Shown: piece after piece, positions 61,301-64,000 of the stretch | Numbering within the stretch: the stretch's first letter is position 1 | Layout: every line of letters begins with the position of its first letter | Assembly: GCF_013409785.1 (NCBI RefSeq) | Contig: NZ_JACCBV010000001.1 | Span: 1,054,001-1,118,000 of the forward strand | Direction of reading: 5' to 3' | DNA from: Microbacterium immunditiarum | GTDB taxonomy: Bacteria > Actinomycetota > Actinomycetes > Actinomycetales > Microbacteriaceae | Length of the DNA stretch: 64,000 nucleotides | Translations under genes and position numbers: made by a program | Notes under the pieces: generated by a model | Database searches by the model: none | Told to the model about the DNA's origin: nothing | Seen by the model: the letters and a program-made list of their open reading frames with translations, nothing else

Positions 61301-62193
61301 TCGAGAGAGCACTCAACCCTGTGCACGATCCAAGCGAGCTCATCGGACGCTCGACCTCCTGGGAGCGCTTCGACTGCGATCGATGGCGGTCGGAACGGGT
61401 CCGTACGTCATCGGGCCTGCAGGCGCCGAGATACATGCCGAGCGACGTCGGAGCGGAGCTCGTGCCTCCGGCCTTTCTCAGCGCGCAGTATGTCGATGCA
61501 TTCGCGCTCGGAATACCCGATTCGCCCGTCCGACTGAATGGCGGGAACAGCTGCCGGTGGCATGCGGATGTACGAGTCGGCGACGCTCTGGAACGGCAGT
61601 CGTCCGTCGCCGGCGCAACGCGCAAGCAGGGACGCAGCGGGACTTTGGACATCTTCGATATCGCCACCGTCTACCGGCGGATCGACACCGGACGGGAGGT
61701 GGCGACGCTCGGCTACACGGCCATCAGACGCTATCCGGCGGCCCACGACGGCTCCCTAGCGCCGAAAAGGCACGACAACGCTGTTCCGGATGACGCGACG
61801 CTCGTGCTCTCCGCCACGGCGAGTCCGAGGCAGGTAGTCACCTACGCGGTCGCGACGGACGATCTCTATGAAGCGCATTACGACGCCGACTATGCGCGGG
61901 AAAGAGAATTCGACGGCCCGATCCTGCATGGATTGCTGAAAATGGCGTGGTTCGCGCGGGCTGCGCTTCAGGTGGCGGGTCCGGACTATGTCGTGCAAGA
62001 GATCGCGTCCACCTACCTGGGCACCGATCTGGTGAAGGACGAGTTCTTGGTCTCCGTCCGGAGGTCTGGACCGGCCGACGCGGATGCGCCCGACCGAATG
62101 TCTCTCGAGATCTTCGGTGGGACGAGGCCAGGCCACTATTCCACAATCGGGAGCGCGATTGTCAGAAGGAACGGCTCATTCGCCGGACGTTGA
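61297..62193 (+). CDS. Double-hotdog MaoC-type hydratase (FAS1-like dehydratase/HTD2-like)
   Basis: The 298-residue protein has an N-terminal degenerate hotdog (about 10-150; ends in FDIATVYRRIDTGREVATL) and a C-terminal MaoC-type hotdog whose active site reads ATDDLYEAHYDADYARE with FDGPILHGLLKMAW (about 195-220). Mesaconyl-CoA and other enoyl-CoA hydratases share this two-hotdog layout. It would add water to a 2-enoyl-CoA or remove it. ATG 61297 overlaps the lyase stop. The context is one step before or after the lyase. Confidence 0.85.
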   Translation: MIERALNPVHDPSELIGRSTSWERFDCDRWRSERVRTSSGLQAPRYMPSDVGAELVPPAFLSAQYVDAFALGIPDSPVRLNGGNSCRWHADVRVGDALERQSSVAGATRKQGRSGTLDIFDIATVYRRIDTGREVATLGYTAIRRYPAAHDGSLAPKRHDNAVPDDATLVLSATASPRQVVTYAVATDDLYEAHYDADYAREREFDGPILHGLLKMAWFARAALQVAGPDYVVQEIASTYLGTDLVKDEFLVSVRRSGPADADAPDRMSLEIFGGTRPGHYSTIGSAIVRRNGSFAGR

Positions 62194-62258
62194 GAGAGGG
62201 AGGCGCTGCGAGTGCGGTCAGGGTCCAGGTATTCGGTAACGAGATCGAACGGGGTGGA

Positions 62259-63755
62259 ATGTATATGAGAAGACGTGAATTCGACAGGGACTTGTTGCCG
62301 CCTGGCGATGGGCAGACGCTGCTCGTCGACGGCGAGTGGAGGACGTCCCGAGAGCTCTTCGACGTCCATGATCCAGCGACTCTGGAGGTGATCGGCTCCG
62401 CAGCCGATGGGACGGTCGATGAGGCCCGCGCGGCGGGAGAGAGTGCCGTCGCCGCCTTCGACGGATGGCGGGGACTGGCAGCGGAGGAGCGTTCCGCTCG
62501 CCTCCGGCGCGGGTTGGACACGATCCGCGAGCGGTCGGAACCGCTTGCGCGCCTACTCTCCCTGGAGAACGGCAAGCCGTTCCGTGAAGCCCACGGCGAG
62601 ATCCTGCGTGGCGCGGCGATGCTCGAGTGGGGCATCGAAGAGGGTCGGCGGGTGTACGGAAGGGTGACGCCGTCCTCGTCGGGCACGCGCGGCGTCGTGC
62701 TGACGTCCCCCGTCGGGCCCGCGCTCGTGATCACGCCCTGGAACTTCCCCGCGAGCATGCTCATGCGGAAGATGGGTCTCTCGCTGTCGGCCGGCTCGCC
62801 CGTCATTGCGAAGCCCGCCGAGCAAACCCCGCTCATCGCGGTCGCGATCGCGAAGATCCTGAACGAGTTCCTACCTGCCGGTGTGGTGAATGTCGTGACC
62901 ACGTCGCAGCCGGGCGCGGTCGTCGACGAGCTGATGAAGAACCCGCGTATCCGCAAGGTGACTTTCACAGGGTCCACCGAGGTCGGCCTGCGGCTGTTGC
63001 GGACGCCGACCTCGATCCTGAAGAGGGTTTCCCTGGAGCTGGGCGGACACACCCCCGCGATCGTCTTTCCCGACGCGGACGTGGAGGCGGCCATCGACAG
63101 CATCATGACGGCGAAGTTCGCAAACGCCGGACAGAGTTGCATCTCGATCAACCGGTTGTTCGTGCACTCCGATGTGCGCGACGAAGTGGTCGCCGGGCTG
63201 CGTGAGCGGATCGGTCGTCTGCAGATCGGTCATGGGTTCGACGAGGAGACGTCGATCGGTCCTCTGATCGATGCCAACGGTCTGGAGAAGGTCGAGCGCC
63301 ACGTCGCCGACGCGCGGGAACGTGGCGCAGAGGTTCTCGCAGGGGGTTCGCGGTGGCATCCGGACGACGCCACGCTGCGCGGCGAATTCTTCGAGCCGAC
63401 GCTGCTGGCCGGAGTCGACGAGAGCATGATCATCAGCAAGGAAGAGACATTCGGTCCGGTGCTTCCGGTCTTCGAGTTCACCGACGACGACGACGTCATC
63501 GCGCAGGCGAACAACACGACATACGGCCTCTCGGCCTACGTCTTCGGTGCAGACTTCGATGTTCTCTGGGGCGCGATGGAGCGGCTCGAATTCGGCGTGA
63601 TCGGCGTCAACGAGGTCATGCCCAACCGACCCGAGCTGCCGTTCGGAGGATTCAAGAACAGCGGGCAAGGCCGTGAGGGCGGGAACGAAGGAATCGAGGA
63701 CTATGTGGAAACAAAGGCAGTCGCAATCAGGACAGGGCGTGGACGCATCATGTGA
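62259..63755 (+). CDS. Aldehyde dehydrogenase (succinate-semialdehyde dehydrogenase-like)
   Basis: The 498-residue protein has TPWNFPASM (about 160), [19 protein letters not shown], the catalytic Glu in LELGGHTPA (about 260) and catalytic Cys in NAGQSCISI (about 294), and ENEVMPNRPELPFGGFKNSG-like tail elements. It oxidises an aldehyde to an acid and probably accepts the product of the Fe-alcohol dehydrogenase. The start ATG 62259 has GGGGTGGA nearby; ATG 62265 is an alternative. A 65-bp gap follows the hydratase gene. Confidence 0.92.
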   Translation: MYMRRREFDRDLLPPGDGQTLLVDGEWRTSRELFDVHDPATLEVIGSAADGTVDEARAAGESAVAAFDGWRGLAAEERSARLRRGLDTIRERSEPLARLLSLENGKPFREAHGEILRGAAMLEWGIEEGRRVYGRVTPSSSGTRGVVLTSPVGPALVITPWNFPASMLMRKMGLSLSAGSPVIAKPAEQTPLIAVAIAKILNEFLPAGVVNVVTTSQPGAVVDELMKNPRIRKVTFTGSTEVGLRLLRTPTSILKRVSLELGGHTPAIVFPDADVEAAIDSIMTAKFANAGQSCISINRLFVHSDVRDEVVAGLRERIGRLQIGHGFDEETSIGPLIDANGLEKVERHVADARERGAEVLAGGSRWHPDDATLRGEFFEPTLLAGVDESMIISKEETFGPVLPVFEFTDDDDVIAQANNTTYGLSAYVFGADFDVLWGAMERLEFGVIGVNEVMPNRPELPFGGFKNSGQGREGGNEGIEDYVETKAVAIRTGRGRIM

Positions 63756-63809
63756 TTCACGCCATCCCATCAGAACACATTTCCATTCAAGCAAGAATCA
63801 GGAGTTGAT

Positions 63810-64000
63810 ATGAGCACGAAGCCCAGAGCGATAATGGCCGTAACGATGGCGGTTGAGCCGGAGCACGACGAGGAGTTCAACCGCTGGTACAACGAAGAGC
63901 ATGTGCCTGAGCGACTCGAATGTCCCGGTTTTCTTGTCGCACGACGGTTCAAGGCGGTAGAGGGTGAGTTCGAGCACCAGGAAGCCCTGAACTATCTGGC
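63810..64000 (+). CDS. EthD/Dabb-like dimeric alpha/beta-barrel protein, 5' part (runs off window)
   Basis: From ATG 63810, with a GGAG site at 63801, 63 residues are visible before the window ends. They include AIMAVTMAVEPEHDEEFNRW and YNEEHVPERLECPGFLVARR, the NxxH-containing start typical of EthD-type or similar dimeric barrels. Such proteins support ring-oxidising or dehalogenating pathways or act on their own. It follows the aldehyde dehydrogenase by 54 bp and probably belongs to the same operon. Confidence 0.8.
   Translation, partial: MSTKPRAIMAVTMAVEPEHDEEFNRWYNEEHVPERLECPGFLVARRFKAVEGEFEHQEALNYL

Overview
The window is high-GC actinobacterial DNA, most likely from Microbacterium or a close relative in the Microbacteriaceae. 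Signs of this are G/C-rich third codon positions, many GTG starts, 4-base ATGA/GTGA gene overlaps, leaderless -10 boxes (TANNNT 6-8 nt before the start codon), sugar ABC operons without their own ATPase, NDMA-type alcohol dehydrogenase, tandem LCP cell-wall ligases and a pheA...serS neighbourhood.

Left part (1-44.9 kb), ordinary host DNA. 1-5.8 kb is a sugar/ester-use block: partial carboxylesterase, TetR, MFS permease, PAP2 phosphatase, GH3 glycosidase. 5.8-14.1 kb is a catabolic cluster for an unknown substrate around an XRE-cupin regulator: amidohydrolase, two dehydrogenases, a DddP-like M24 protein, zinc dehydrogenase, Dabb protein and ketopantoate-reductase-like enzyme. 14.1-25.6 kb holds an alpha/beta hydrolase, a secreted M19-like protein, glycerate kinase, galE, NDMA-alcohol dehydrogenase with aldehyde dehydrogenase, ThuA, pgm and a TM2-PASTA-Ltp surface protein. 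25.8-29.6 kb has pheA, a flavin-type oxidoreductase and an M20 peptidase paired with an OSBS/N-acylamino-acid-racemase enzyme. 29.6-37.3 kb has an LLM flavin oxidoreductase and a LacI-controlled alpha-glucoside operon (GH13, binding protein, two permeases). 37.3-44.9 kb is core: lipid kinase, serS, HAD phosphatase, tRNA-Ser(UGA), two LCP proteins, a membrane protein and tRNA-Ser(GCU).

Right part (44.9-64 kb) looks like a genomic island that begins just after tRNA-Ser(GCU). The host-typical 9-mer ACGGATGCC/GGCATCCGT, about 25 copies by eye to the left, is absent here. The island encodes a MarR regulator, an SDR, a PaaY-like gamma carbonic anhydrase, two related alpha/beta hydrolases (one lacking its nucleophilic serine), a 3-hydroxyisobutyryl-CoA hydrolase-like enzyme, a 59-residue protein coupled to one hydrolase, a complete Dpp-type ABC importer, and a tightly coupled set: Fe-alcohol dehydrogenase, ADP-forming acyl-CoA synthetase, citryl-CoA-lyase-like enzyme, double-hotdog MaoC-type hydratase and aldehyde dehydrogenase. 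An EthD/Dabb-like gene runs off the end. The simplest reading is import of a substrate, oxidation of an alcohol to an acid, CoA activation without AMP, hydration, and C-C cleavage by the citrate-synthase-fold lyase. The substrate is unknown; this is the best candidate for an undescribed pathway.

Other structures of note are a dispersed palindromic repeat (core CCGGACGCTGAGCGAG), including a nested cruciform inside the sugar ABC operon, and a 16-bp duplication of the tRNA-Ser(UGA) 3' end that resembles an integration scar. No CRISPR array, insertion sequence, integrase or rRNA gene was seen.
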